Shown here: positions 16,660 to 25,168 of the stretch, in pieces
How the letters are laid out: each line of letters starts with the position of its first letter
How positions within the stretch are numbered: the first letter of the stretch is position 1
Origin: DASUXA01 sp036378155
GTDB lineage: Bacteria > Actinomycetota > Actinomycetes > Mycobacteriales > Micromonosporaceae
Reading direction: 5' to 3'
Assembly: GCA_036378155.1 (NCBI GenBank)
Contig: DASUXA010000009.1
Coordinates: 1-64,000, forward strand
DNA: 64,000 nucleotides
Notes under the pieces: generated by a model
Told to the model about the DNA's origin: nothing
Databases searched by the model: none
Seen by the model: the letters and a program-made list of their open reading frames with translations, nothing else
Translations under genes and position numbers: made by a program

Positions 16660-18110
16660 CCGCCGAGGTCGTCACGGGGAACCGCCTGGACGAGCGGATC
16701 GAGCGGCGGCTGCGCGAGGCGTGGCCGAAAGACGGCCGGGTCGAGCACCTCGAGGTGCTCGACCCGGCCGACGACTCGCCGGTCCTTCGGGTACCGGTGT
16801 CCACCCTGGATGACGTGGCACGGGCGGTACACGCCGCCCGTGCCGCTTGCGTGGACTGGTCCAGGACCGCGCCCGCCGAACGCGCGGCAGCCGTCGCCCG
16901 GGCCGCCGCCGCGGTCGAGGCGGAAGCGGAAGCGCTCGCCCTGCTCAACACGCGGGAGATGGGCAAGCCGATCGGCGAGGCGCGCGGCGGCGTCGCCGCC
17001 GGGGTGGCGACCCTGCGCCAGTACGCCGAACTCGGGCCCCTGCACCGGGGCCGGTCGCTGTGCGGCGGGTGGGACGCGACCGACCTGATGGCGCACGAAC
17101 CGTACGGCGTCGTCGCCGCGATCACGCCGTGGAACGATCCGGTCGCGGTGTCCTGTGGACTCATCGGCGCCGCCCTGGTCACCGGGAACACCGTGGTGTA
17201 CAAGCCGAGCGAGCGCACCCCCGGTACCGGGCTGCTGCTCGCCGACCTGATGCGCGCGCACCTCCCGGACGGGGTGCTGGGCGTGGTCAGCGGCGGCAGG
17301 CGGATCGGCGCCGCCCTGGTCGACGCGCGCCCGGACGTCGTCGCACACGTCGGGTCGTCGGTCACCGGCCGCCGGATCGCGCAGGCGGTCGCCCGGTACG
17401 GCGGCAAAGCGGTCCTCGAGAACGGCGGCAACGATCCGCTGATCGTGGACGCGGACGTCGACCCGGTGTGGGCCGCCGAACAGGCGGCGCTGGGCGCGTT
17501 CGCCAACGCCGGGCAGATCTGCGTCTCGGTCGAACGGATCTACGTACACCGGGCGGTCGCCGACCCGTTCCTGCGCGAACTGGTGACGCGCGCCCGCGCG
17601 CTGCGCATGGGGTCCGGTCTGGACCCGGCGACCCAACTGGGTCCGCTGGTCGACCGGCGCCTTCGCGACCAGGTACACGCGCAGGTCCGCGCCGCTGTCG
17701 CGGCGGGCGCGCGACTGTTGTGCGGCGGCGAGGTGCCCGACGGTCCCGGCGCGTTCTACCCGGCGACCGTCCTGGTCGGGTGTACCGACGACATGGACGT
17801 GCTGCGTGAGGAGACGTTCGGTCCGGTCGCCCCGGTCGCCGTGGTCGACTCGTTCGACGAGGGGCTGCGGCGTGCCGCCGATTCCCGGTACGGGCTGGCG
17901 GCCACGGTGCTGACGCAGTCGATGGCGCACGCGCAGCGGGCGTGGCGGGAGCTGCCGGTCGGTACCGTCAAGATCAACTCGGTGTTCGGCGGCGCGCCCG
18001 GCGGAGCCGCCCAGCCGCGCGGGGCGAGCGGGCAGGGGTTCGGGTACGGCCCGGAACTGCTCGACGAGTTCACCCGGACCAAGGTCGTCCACGTCGCATC
18101 CGCGCCCTAG
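16656..18110 (+). CDS. aldehyde dehydrogenase family protein
   Basis: NAD(P)-dependent aldehyde oxidation; 484 residues. Visible are ITPWNDPVAVSCG, the cofactor lysine in VVYKPSERTP, the catalytic base E255 (VLENGGNDP), nucleophile C289 (GQICVSVERIY) and REETFGPVAPVAVV. The usual FTGS element reads VGSSVTGRRIA. It starts with GTG inside the stop of the SRPBCC gene. The pairing with an SRPBCC protein hints at a hydrophobic aldehyde. A strong 16-bp hairpin follows the stop. Confidence 0.93.
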   Translation: MTAEVVTGNRLDERIERRLREAWPKDGRVEHLEVLDPADDSPVLRVPVSTLDDVARAVHAARAACVDWSRTAPAERAAAVARAAAAVEAEAEALALLNTREMGKPIGEARGGVAAGVATLRQYAELGPLHRGRSLCGGWDATDLMAHEPYGVVAAITPWNDPVAVSCGLIGAALVTGNTVVYKPSERTPGTGLLLADLMRAHLPDGVLGVVSGGRRIGAALVDARPDVVAHVGSSVTGRRIAQAVARYGGKAVLENGGNDPLIVDADVDPVWAAEQAALGAFANAGQICVSVERIYVHRAVADPFLRELVTRARALRMGSGLDPATQLGPLVDRRLRDQVHAQVRAAVAAGARLLCGGEVPDGPGAFYPATVLVGCTDDMDVLREETFGPVAPVAVVDSFDEGLRRAADSRYGLAATVLTQSMAHAQRAWRELPVGTVKINSVFGGAPGGAAQPRGASGQGFGYGPELLDEFTRTKVVHVASAP

Positions 18111-18123
18111 CCGAACGTACGAT

Positions 18124-18159
18124 CGCGGCCCGCCCCGGCTGTCGCCGGGGCGGGCCGCG
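18124..18159. terminator. bidirectional terminator hairpin
   Basis: A 16-bp uninterrupted GC stem with a TGTC loop lies between the aldehyde dehydrogenase gene and the convergent VWA gene. Confidence 0.85.
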
Positions 18160-18161
18160 TC

Positions 18162-19934
18162 TCACTTGCCCACGACCGCCGAGCGCATCGCGATCGCCTT
18201 GAGGAAGATGTCGTCGATCTTCGACGGGTCCGGGGCGACGAACGCCGCTCCCCCGCCCGCCTTCGCGATCCGATCCAGCTCAGCCTGGCTGACCTCGTTA
18301 CCGATACCGATACAGATCATCTCGACCGGTCGCTTCGGGTCCGCGATCTTCTTCAACTCGGCGGTCAACTGGTCCAGCGTGATGCCCTGCGGGTCCTCGT
18401 TCTGCCCGTCGGTCATCAGTACCACCGAGTTCACCCGACCCGGGTCCCAGCCCTGCTGCACCGTCTTGTACGCGGCCAGCGCCGTGTCGTACAGCCCGGT
18501 GCTGCCGTTCGGCTTCGGGCGGATCGCGGACAGCGCCGCCATCACCTGCCCACGCTGGGTCGCGACCGGACCGATCGGCACCAGTTGCCGGTAGTCCTTC
18601 GCCCCGTCCAGATTCGTGGAGAACGTCCACAGCCCGAGCTGCCACGAGTCGTCGAACAGCGCCAGACCCCGCTGGGCGGCGGCGATCGTGACCTGCTCAC
18701 GGGTCGCGCCGCCGGCGGTCGGTACCGGCGTGGTCATCGAACCGGACACGTCGATGACCGCCAGCATCCGACCCGGCAGGGTGACCGCGCTCCAGGTGGA
18801 CAGCAACCGGTCGACCGCGTTCGCAGCCGGGGCGCCCGCCGCGGACCCGGCGCCGGACGACGGGTCGGGGTCGGGTGCGGAGACGCTCGCCTTCGTCGGC
18901 GCGCCCTGCGGCAGCGCGAACCCGTTCCCGGCGGTGCCGTCCGGACCGCGCAGTCCCTGGTGCGCGAGGTCGTCCCGGAACGCCGCGCCGGTGAGCACGG
19001 CGCGCAGCCCGTCCGCCGCCGCCGCGGTCGGGCGGGGCAGCGACGGCATCACGGTGTACGGGTAGTCCATGGGCAGCGGCGCGGGATCGAGATAGAGCGC
19101 GGCGAGCGGTACCGGGGGCTGTGCCGAGTTGTACGCGATCACCGCCTGCTCCGGCAGCGGCGCCGCACCCAGCCCCGACGCCAGCGCAGTCGCGTTGGTC
19201 GACCGTGGAAAGCGGGCCAGCAGGTCCGCACGCAGGGCGGAACGCCCGGCGGCGAGCGAGCGCAGCGCCGCGATGGTCGCCTGTTGCGCGTTGGCTCCGG
19301 CGGCGTTCGCGGCGGTGGCGAGCGCGAGCAGCCCGGACAGACCGGACGCGTCACGCGCCGGCTCCACGATCCCGGTCCGCAGGCGTCCGTCCCCGGTCAC
19401 CTTCTGCAGCAGCGCCGGCCAGGTGAGCTTCGCGTCGGGCCAGCCGAGCGTGGCGGCGACCGGTTGCGGCATGGCGAGCACGACCGGACTGCTGGCGATG
19501 GACGGTCCGAGCCCGGCGGGGTCCGCTCTGGTCGCCGCGGCGAGCCTGGCGAGCCAGGTCGACGAGTCCGGTACCCACACGTCAGGCACCCGGACCTTGC
19601 CGCTGGGCTGCCCGACGCCGTCGAGCGTCGCGCCCTGCTGCCCGGCGATCGCGGCGGCGACCTCGGCCGGGTCGGCGGCGGTCACGGTGACCGTCACGCA
19701 CGTCCCGTCCACCGCCGCGCCGCCCTCGGTCCACCGGTTCGCGGCGGCTTCGACGGCGGGAGCGATATCGGGTGCGGCGGCCACGGCAAGCGGGAGCCGC
19801 CCACCGCACCCGCTGCCGGTGAGCAGGCGGTATCCGCCCCACCCGGCGACGACCACGGCGGCGAGCGCCACCACGGTGGCGATGGTGAGGCGGGCGTTGC
19901 GGGACGCCCGCTGATTCCTGTGTCGGCCTGGCAC
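18162..19934 (-). CDS. membrane-anchored substrate-binding/VWA-domain protein
   Basis: 590 residues from GTG 19934 (VPGRHRNQRASRNARL). A signal-anchor helix at about 16-38 precedes a periplasmic-binding-like region (about 45-360). A von Willebrand A domain (about 385-590) has a complete metal site: DVSGSMTT near 392, a later Thr, and MTDGQNEDP. Such binding-protein/VWA fusions are common in actinomycetes and face outward; the role is unknown. A longer start 21 codons upstream is possible but has no better ribosome site. Monocistronic, between two terminators. Confidence 0.85.
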   Translation of the reverse strand: MPGRHRNQRASRNARLTIATVVALAAVVVAGWGGYRLLTGSGCGGRLPLAVAAAPDIAPAVEAAANRWTEGGAAVDGTCVTVTVTAADPAEVAAAIAGQQGATLDGVGQPSGKVRVPDVWVPDSSTWLARLAAATRADPAGLGPSIASSPVVLAMPQPVAATLGWPDAKLTWPALLQKVTGDGRLRTGIVEPARDASGLSGLLALATAANAAGANAQQATIAALRSLAAGRSALRADLLARFPRSTNATALASGLGAAPLPEQAVIAYNSAQPPVPLAALYLDPAPLPMDYPYTVMPSLPRPTAAAADGLRAVLTGAAFRDDLAHQGLRGPDGTAGNGFALPQGAPTKASVSAPDPDPSSGAGSAAGAPAANAVDRLLSTWSAVTLPGRMLAVIDVSGSMTTPVPTAGGATREQVTIAAAQRGLALFDDSWQLGLWTFSTNLDGAKDYRQLVPIGPVATQRGQVMAALSAIRPKPNGSTGLYDTALAAYKTVQQGWDPGRVNSVVLMTDGQNEDPQGITLDQLTAELKKIADPKRPVEMICIGIGNEVSQAELDRIAKAGGGAAFVAPDPSKIDDIFLKAIAMRSAVVGK

Positions 19935-20092
19935 GCCGCCAAATATCCAGCCTCGACGGCACCGGCATCCACGTACTTTCGGCTGAAACTTGGGCAACCG
20001 AACAAATCACATACCAGCAGGTCAACGCGGCGTGTCGGCGTGGTGGCGGCAAGTTACCGACCGGTCGGTATCCGGCTCGCCCCGAGGTACGC

Positions 20093-20123
20093 GAAGGCCC
20101 CGTACCGCCGGTACGGGGCCTTC
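20093..20123. terminator. terminator hairpin (distal of a tandem pair)
   Basis: A 14-bp stem (GAAGGCCCCGTACC and its complement) with a GCC loop, flanked by T on the right. With the next hairpin it makes a tandem terminator downstream of the minus-strand SH3 gene. Confidence 0.75.
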
Positions 20124-20133
20124 TGCCAGCGTC

Positions 20134-20165
20134 CCGTCGGCGCTTCCGCGCGGAAGCGCCGACGG
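20134..20165. terminator. 32-bp perfect palindrome, proximal terminator of the SH3-hydrolase gene
   Basis: The arms CCGTCGGCGCTTCCGC and their complement meet without a spacer eight bases beyond the stop of the minus-strand gene. Confidence 0.75.
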
Positions 20166-20173
20166 TGAGGGGG

Positions 20174-20905
20174 TCAGCCGGCGAGGGGGAAGTACGGGAT
20201 GGACCAGCCGCGGTACCCGGTGCGGTAGTCGTAGTTGGCGACACCGACAGCGCCACCCACCGAGGTACCGATGATCTTGCCTTCACCGAGGCTCACCACG
20301 ACGTGCCCGGTGCCCGACGAGTTGTGGTACCAGACCAGCGCGCCGCGCGGCGGGATGCCGCTGGTGTGCATGTAGCCATGGTTGACCATCCAGTCGCCGC
20401 CGACCTCGGCGGTCGACCAGCCGGAGTACGACCAGCCGTACGCCTGCGCCTGGAACTTCATGCACCAGCCCTCGTACGCCGTCGACCCGAGCCGGGCGAA
20501 CTCGTACGAGATCGCGCCGTCCTTGCCGCGCGGGTTGGCGCGCGGCGGGTTGTTGGCGTACGTGCAGGCGTGCGCGACGTACCCGTCGGAGCCGGTGTAC
20601 ACGTACGCGTCCGAGACGAAACCGCCCCGGCCGATCATGTCCCACACGTTCGACGTGCCGTACGTGCCGGTGACCGAACTACCGCTGGTCTGGCACAGAA
20701 TGCTGACCGACGCGCCGTCGGCGACCGTGTCCCAGGCGTCGTAGCCGGTGCCCGGCGAGGCGCGGACGGTCAACGCCGACCCGGATGTGTTGACGGTACC
20801 GGAGGCCGCGTTGGCGGTCCCGGTTGTCCCCAGTAGCAGAGCGACGACCGCTGCACCAGTGAAGGAGATGTACCGGAGCGGTCGGGTACGCAGGAGTGGC
20901 CACAT
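20174..20905 (-). CDS. secreted SH3-domain protein with C-terminal CHAP/NlpC-like domain
   Basis: 243 residues. A signal peptide (1 to about 34, ending TANAAS) is followed by a bacterial SH3 repeat (about 36-105, LTVRASPGTGYDAW through GFVSDAYVY). The C-terminal papain-like cell-wall hydrolase domain has C148 (YEGWCMKFQAQAYG), H201 (GTGHVVVSLGEGKIIGT) and the P-RGALVWY strand. A peptidoglycan endopeptidase or amidase is likely. The SH3 part is closely similar to that of the amidase at 63537. A palindrome ACATCGATGT (20924-20933) in the promoter may be an operator. Confidence 0.88.
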   Translation of the reverse strand: MWPLLRTRPLRYISFTGAAVVALLLGTTGTANAASGTVNTSGSALTVRASPGTGYDAWDTVADGASVSILCQTSGSSVTGTYGTSNVWDMIGRGGFVSDAYVYTGSDGYVAHACTYANNPPRANPRGKDGAISYEFARLGSTAYEGWCMKFQAQAYGWSYSGWSTAEVGGDWMVNHGYMHTSGIPPRGALVWYHNSSGTGHVVVSLGEGKIIGTSVGGAVGVANYDYRTGYRGWSIPYFPLAG

Positions 20906-21006
20906 GCATCGAAGGCTCGCATTACATCGATGTGAGTGTCAATAACCTTCGCGTGTCGCCACGTTCAGTGAAGGAATCCTCGCAATCCGCGCAGCCGGTC
21001 GCGTGC

Positions 21007-21471
21007 ATGAGCGCCGGCGATCGCGGGTACCAGCACCGCGTGGAGTACGCGGAATTCCTGGACCAGGTGCGCCTGGCCGGTGCCCCCGTCCCGGCTGAAC
21101 AGGCTGCCCAGGCTGTGCTCGGCGCGCTCGGCGAGCACCTGCCGCCCGGTACCGCCGGTTACCTCGCCGGCAGCCTGCCGCCGCAGGTCGCCGGATGGGT
21201 CGCGCGGCGACCGGAAGACGTCCGACCCGACGACACGCCCCCCGAACTGCTCACCCACGAGATCGCCCGGCGCTGCGGCTGCCCCGACGAGGCGGCGCCG
21301 GACGCGATCCGCGCCGTCCTGCTCGCCGTGTACCGGGCCGTGCCCGGCGGCGTGATGTACAAGGTCAGGGCATACGCGCCGGGCGGCGTGTCGGCGCTGC
21401 TGCGCGACCATGCGCCGGAGCGCTCCGATGATCGGCGCCGGTCAGGTGTGGCTGCCGGTCTGGCCGGGTAG
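21007..21471 (+). CDS. DUF2267 family protein
   Basis: 154 residues. YAEFLDQVRLAG followed by QAAQAVLGALGEHLPPGTAGYLAGSLPPQVA is the hallmark of DUF2267, a small helical protein family of unknown function. The C-terminal half is less conserved. The start is uncertain: ATG 21007 has no strong ribosome site, and the frame is open upstream to 20896. It lies ten bases before the DUF5709 gene and probably leads the four-gene run through the GT2 and SRPBCC genes. Confidence 0.8.
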   Translation: MSAGDRGYQHRVEYAEFLDQVRLAGAPVPAEQAAQAVLGALGEHLPPGTAGYLAGSLPPQVAGWVARRPEDVRPDDTPPELLTHEIARRCGCPDEAAPDAIRAVLLAVYRAVPGGVMYKVRAYAPGGVSALLRDHAPERSDDRRRSGVAAGLAG

Positions 21472-21480
21472 GACGTCATC

Positions 21481-22089
21481 ATGATGCGCGAGGACGACTA
21501 CCCGGAGGAGGAGCGCCCGGCCACCGACCCGTACCCGCAGCGGGTCTCCGACCCGGAAGCGGCGGGTCTGCCGGACACCGCCGACGACGACTCGACCGCG
21601 TGGGACGACGTACACAGCCCGCGCGAGTCGGACGGACCGGACCCGGCGGGCATGTCCACCACCGGACCACAGGGCGCCGAGCACTGGGGTACCACGCCCG
21701 AGGAGCAGCTGCACGGCGAACCGCTCGACATGCGGCTCGCCGAGGAGGAACCGGACGTCCAGGTCGACGACCCCCTCGCGTCGCCGCCGCCCGGACTCGC
21801 CGGCGAGACGCTGCCCGAGGAGAACGGCGACGGCGAGGAAGCCGAACTGGACGCGGACGTGTGGCAGCCGAGCCCCGAGTCGGACCCCGACTCGCAGGTG
21901 TCGCTGTACGACCGGCCGGACGTCGACTACGGCCACGCCGGTGAGGACAGCGTCGGCCGCCTCGTCGCACCCGACCAGGGCGGGCTGTCCGACGAGGAAG
22001 CGGACGCGGTCGCGTCCGACGAGGGCGCCGCGGGCGGCGGAGCGAGCGCGGAGGAGACCGCGATCCACGAGATCCCGGACTCGTGGTGA
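21481..22089 (+). CDS. DUF5709 family acidic protein
   Basis: 202 residues (or 201 from ATG 21484), strongly acidic and low in hydrophobics, apparently disordered. The conserved C-terminal block is EDSVGRLVAPDQGGLSDEE, then GGGASAEETAIHE, as in actinobacterial DUF5709 proteins. Function unknown. Its stop overlaps the GTG start of the GT2 gene (GTGA), so the two are coupled. Confidence 0.85.
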   Translation: MMREDDYPEEERPATDPYPQRVSDPEAAGLPDTADDDSTAWDDVHSPRESDGPDPAGMSTTGPQGAEHWGTTPEEQLHGEPLDMRLAEEEPDVQVDDPLASPPPGLAGETLPEENGDGEEAELDADVWQPSPESDPDSQVSLYDRPDVDYGHAGEDSVGRLVAPDQGGLSDEEADAVASDEGAAGGGASAEETAIHEIPDSW

Positions 22090-23033
22090 TCCGGCCGCCG
22101 TACCGACCGCTGGAGCCGGGCGACCCGGCGACCTTCGCCGTGCGCCGCGAGCTGGATGTGCTGGTACCGACGCGGAACCGACCCGCGGAACTCGCCGCCG
22201 CCCTCGCCGGGCTCGCCGCCCAGCGGTGCGCGCACCCGAACGACGGCACCGTCACGCCGCCGTTCGGCGTGGTCGTCAGCGACCAGTCGGACGACCGACC
22301 GGCGTGGCACGATCCAGCCGTCGGCGGGATGGTCCGCGTACTGCGGCATCGTGGGCACCCGGTGCTGCTCGAACGGCACCTGCCCCGGCGCGGCCTCGCC
22401 GAGCACCGGGCGTTCCTGCTGTCCCGGTCGCGGGCGCGGTACGTGCTGTTCCTCGACGACGACGTCTGGCTCGAGCCCGGCGCGGTGGACCGGATGCTGG
22501 TCGCCATCCGCGAGCTGGGCTGCGGCTTCGTCGGCAACGCGCCGCACGGGCTGTCGTACCACGGAGATCGCCGCCCGCACCAGGAGAGCGGGTACGAGGA
22601 GTGGACCGGCCCGCCGCGACCCGAGACGCTGCACCCGCGCGGCCCGCAGTGGCGCCGCGCCTCGGTGCATGTCGCGGCGAACCTGCTGCATATCACCGAA
22701 CGGCTGGGGCTCGCGCCCGGCGAGTGGCGGGCGTACAAGGTCGCCTGGCTCGGCGCGTGCGTACTGTTCGACCGCGCGAAACTGGTCGAGGTCGGCGGCT
22801 TCGACTTCTGGCCGGACGTACCGCCCGACCACTCCGGCGAGGACGTCGCGGTGCAACTGCGGGTCCTGGCGCGCCACGGCGGCGCCGGGGTGCTGCCCAG
22901 CGGGGCGTTCCACCTGGAGTCCCCCACGACGGTGCCGAACCGTGACGTCGAGTGCTTCGACGTGACCCACCCCGAGGGTGTATCCGTGGCGGCCGGGGGA
23001 ACAGGGCACCGGTGGCAGTCACCCAACGGGTAG
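22086..23033 (+). CDS. GT2-family glycosyltransferase
   Basis: 315 residues with a GT-A fold: LDVLVPTRNRPAELAAALAG opens the nucleotide-binding half and YVLFLDDDVWLEPGAVDRML carries the metal-binding DDD. Later YKVAWLGACVLFDRAKLVEVGGFDF is the acceptor region, with SGEDVAVQLR as the likely catalytic-base motif. No membrane helix. GTG 22086 overlaps the DUF5709 stop. It ends inside the next gene (22-nt overlap) and faces the hldE-GT9 operon, so both may serve one glycan or glycolipid. The sugar is not determined. Confidence 0.88.
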   Translation: MIRPPYRPLEPGDPATFAVRRELDVLVPTRNRPAELAAALAGLAAQRCAHPNDGTVTPPFGVVVSDQSDDRPAWHDPAVGGMVRVLRHRGHPVLLERHLPRRGLAEHRAFLLSRSRARYVLFLDDDVWLEPGAVDRMLVAIRELGCGFVGNAPHGLSYHGDRRPHQESGYEEWTGPPRPETLHPRGPQWRRASVHVAANLLHITERLGLAPGEWRAYKVAWLGACVLFDRAKLVEVGGFDFWPDVPPDHSGEDVAVQLRVLARHGGAGVLPSGAFHLESPTTVPNRDVECFDVTHPEGVSVAAGGTGHRWQSPNG

Positions 23034-23530
23034 TCAACGCGTCGCCCGCCCAGGTGTGGGCGGTGCTCGCCGACGGCTGGACGTACAGCGACTGGGTGGT
23101 CGGTACCGCCCACATCCGGGGCGTCGACCCCGCCTGGCCGCGACCCGGTTCGCGGATCTACCACAAAGCCGGACCGTGGCCGTTGTCGCTGCGCGACAGG
23201 TCCACGTCGCTGTCCGCCGACGAGCCGCGCTGCCTGGAACTGACGGCGGGACTGTGGCCGCTCGGCGAGGCGAAGGTGCGGCTCGAACTGGCGCCGACGC
23301 CGACCGGCGGGACCAGGATCACCATGCACGAGTCGTTCGAGGGCGGCTCCCTGCGCTGGATGCGTACGAAGATCCACGACCTGTTGCTGCACGGGCGCAA
23401 CGTGGAGGCGCTGCGGCGCCTCGGCGACCTCGCCGCCGGGCGTCCGCACCGGGTGGAGCCGCCGAGCGCAGCGGCCGGAGCGGCTCGGTCGGGTCGGGGG
23501 CCGGATGCGTCGCGTACGGATCAAGCGTGA
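23012..23530 (+). CDS. SRPBCC family protein
   Basis: 172 residues from GTG 23012: VAVTQRVVNASPAQVWAVLADGWTYSDWVVGT is a typical START-like N-terminus, then SRIYHKAGPWPLSL and a long C-terminal helix. GGGGGA lies upstream. It overlaps the GT2 gene by 22 bases, giving tight coupling. In other actinomycetes such SRPBCC genes sit next to a PYROXD2-like oxidoreductase, exactly as here (33 bases away, convergent). Confidence 0.85.
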   Translation: MAVTQRVVNASPAQVWAVLADGWTYSDWVVGTAHIRGVDPAWPRPGSRIYHKAGPWPLSLRDRSTSLSADEPRCLELTAGLWPLGEAKVRLELAPTPTGGTRITMHESFEGGSLRWMRTKIHDLLLHGRNVEALRRLGDLAAGRPHRVEPPSAAAGAARSGRGPDASRTDQA

Positions 23531-23563
23531 TCGCCCGGAGCGGCGCGCCGACTCCCGGCCCGT

Positions 23564-25168
23564 TCAGCTTCCGATCACGGACTTGCGGTACAGCGCGCGT
23601 TGGGCGGCACCGATCGCGACCCGGTACACCGACCCGGCGAGTGCCCGGTCGCGCGCCAGCGCGGCACGCGCGGCGTTCGCGCCGGGACCGCCGTGCACCC
23701 CGCCGCCCGGATGCGCGGACGCGCTGCCCAGGTACAGCCGGTCGATCGGGGTGTCGGCGCGGCTCAGGTTCGGTACCGGTCGGAAGAACAACTGCTGGTA
23801 GATCGCGGCGGTACCGCCGTTGATCGCCCCGCCCACCAGGCTCGGGTTCTCCTGCGCCAGTTCCGCCGGTCCGGTCACGACGCGGTCCAGGACGAGCGAC
23901 CGGAAACCGGGAGCGTGGTCGGCGAACACCTGCTCCACCCGCTCCACCTGGGCGTCGATCTGCTCCGGCGTCCAGTCGCGGGCGTGCGGCAGGTGGGTGT
24001 ACGCCCAGAGCGACTCGGTGCCTGCCGGTGACCGGCTCGGGTCCGAGGTGGTCATCTGACCGGCGACGAGCAGCGGTCGGTCCGGTACCCGGTCCTGGCG
24101 CAGCCGGGACGAGTAGTCGATCATCCCGTTCAGGTCGAGGTCGAAGTGCACGGTACCGGCGCCGGACACCGCCGGGTTGCGCCACGGTACCGGTCCGGAC
24201 AGCGCCCAGTCGATCTTGAGGGTACCGGTGTCCCAGTGGAACTCGGCGAGGTCGGCGACGAACTGGGCGGGCAGGTGCCGCTCGCCCACCAGGTGCCGGT
24301 ACAGCGTGGGCGCGGGCGTGTCGGCGACGACGGCGCGCCGCGCGCCGAACCGGCGACCGTCGGCGAGCGTGACCCCGGTCGCCCGACCGCCCGCCACGTC
24401 GACCTGTGCCACCGGCGCGTCGGTGACCACCGCTCCCCCGCCCTTCGCCAGCCGCGCCACCAGGGCGTCGGTGATCGCCTGAGCGCCGCCGACCGCGACC
24501 GGGAACCCCTGCCGCTGCCCGACCATGGTCAGCAGCCAGCCGAACACCGCGCTGCCCGGCTCCTGCGGCGCGAGGTCGGTGTGCAGCGCGCACCCGGCCA
24601 GCAGCGCCGCCGCGCCCTCGCCCCGGAACCGTTCCGCGCAGAACACGTCCACCGGCAGCGCCAGCCGCCGCGCCAGCCGCACCGCCCCGGCGGTACGCAG
24701 CCGGCGCAGCAGCGCCAACCCGGGGCGTACCGGCGGGAACGGGGTGAACAACATGTCGAGCAGCCCGTCGGCGATCGCGTCCCACTCGTCCGACAGCGCC
24801 TGCCACGCCTCGCCGTCACCGGGTGCGAACGCGTCGACCGACGCCGCGGTCGCCGCGACGTCGCGGGACAGCACCGCCGCCCGGTCGTCGGGCAGCAGGT
24901 GGGCCAGCACGTGCGGGGCGTGCCGCCAGCGCAGCCCGTACTCGTGCAGGTCGAGCACCGCCAACGGTCGCGACGCCGCCGCGAACGGGTAGAACGCGCT
25001 GCACCGGTCGCGGGAGAAGCCGGGGACGTTCATCGGCTCGGAGCGCACCGCGCCCCCGGGCGCGTCGGTCGCCTCCAGTACCACGACGCTCCAGCCCGCG
25101 TCGGCGAGCAGGTTCGCCGCGACCAGGCCGTTGTGCCCGGCGCCGACGACCACCGCGTCAACTATCAC
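23564..25168 (-). CDS. PYROXD2/phytoene-desaturase-like FAD oxidoreductase
   Basis: 534 residues. The N-terminal FAD motif is DAVVVGAGHNGLVAANLLAD with VVVLEATDAPGGAVRSE, and the C-terminal LYLGSASAHPGGGVHGGPGANAARAAL is the second FAD site typical of carotenoid-desaturase relatives. GTG 25168 overlaps the GT9 stop (GTGA), making it the third gene of hldE-GT9-oxidoreductase. No carotenoid synthase is nearby, so desaturation of a carotenoid is unlikely. The substrate is unknown. Confidence 0.87.
   Translation of the reverse strand: MIVDAVVVGAGHNGLVAANLLADAGWSVVVLEATDAPGGAVRSEPMNVPGFSRDRCSAFYPFAAASRPLAVLDLHEYGLRWRHAPHVLAHLLPDDRAAVLSRDVAATAASVDAFAPGDGEAWQALSDEWDAIADGLLDMLFTPFPPVRPGLALLRRLRTAGAVRLARRLALPVDVFCAERFRGEGAAALLAGCALHTDLAPQEPGSAVFGWLLTMVGQRQGFPVAVGGAQAITDALVARLAKGGGAVVTDAPVAQVDVAGGRATGVTLADGRRFGARRAVVADTPAPTLYRHLVGERHLPAQFVADLAEFHWDTGTLKIDWALSGPVPWRNPAVSGAGTVHFDLDLNGMIDYSSRLRQDRVPDRPLLVAGQMTTSDPSRSPAGTESLWAYTHLPHARDWTPEQIDAQVERVEQVFADHAPGFRSLVLDRVVTGPAELAQENPSLVGGAINGGTAAIYQQLFFRPVPNLSRADTPIDRLYLGSASAHPGGGVHGGPGANAARAALARDRALAGSVYRVAIGAAQRALYRKSVIGS

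Noticed and set aside
20906..21006. c-di-AMP (ydaO-type) riboswitch upstream of the SH3-hydrolase gene, as seen for some actinobacterial wall hydrolases
   Set aside because: The gap is only about 100 bases and lacks the conserved core; only a 10-bp palindrome is present.
23564..25168. Carotenoid biosynthesis gene (crtI)
   Set aside because: Sequence is PYROXD2-like and no crtB, crtE or lycopene genes are adjacent; context is glycosyltransferases.
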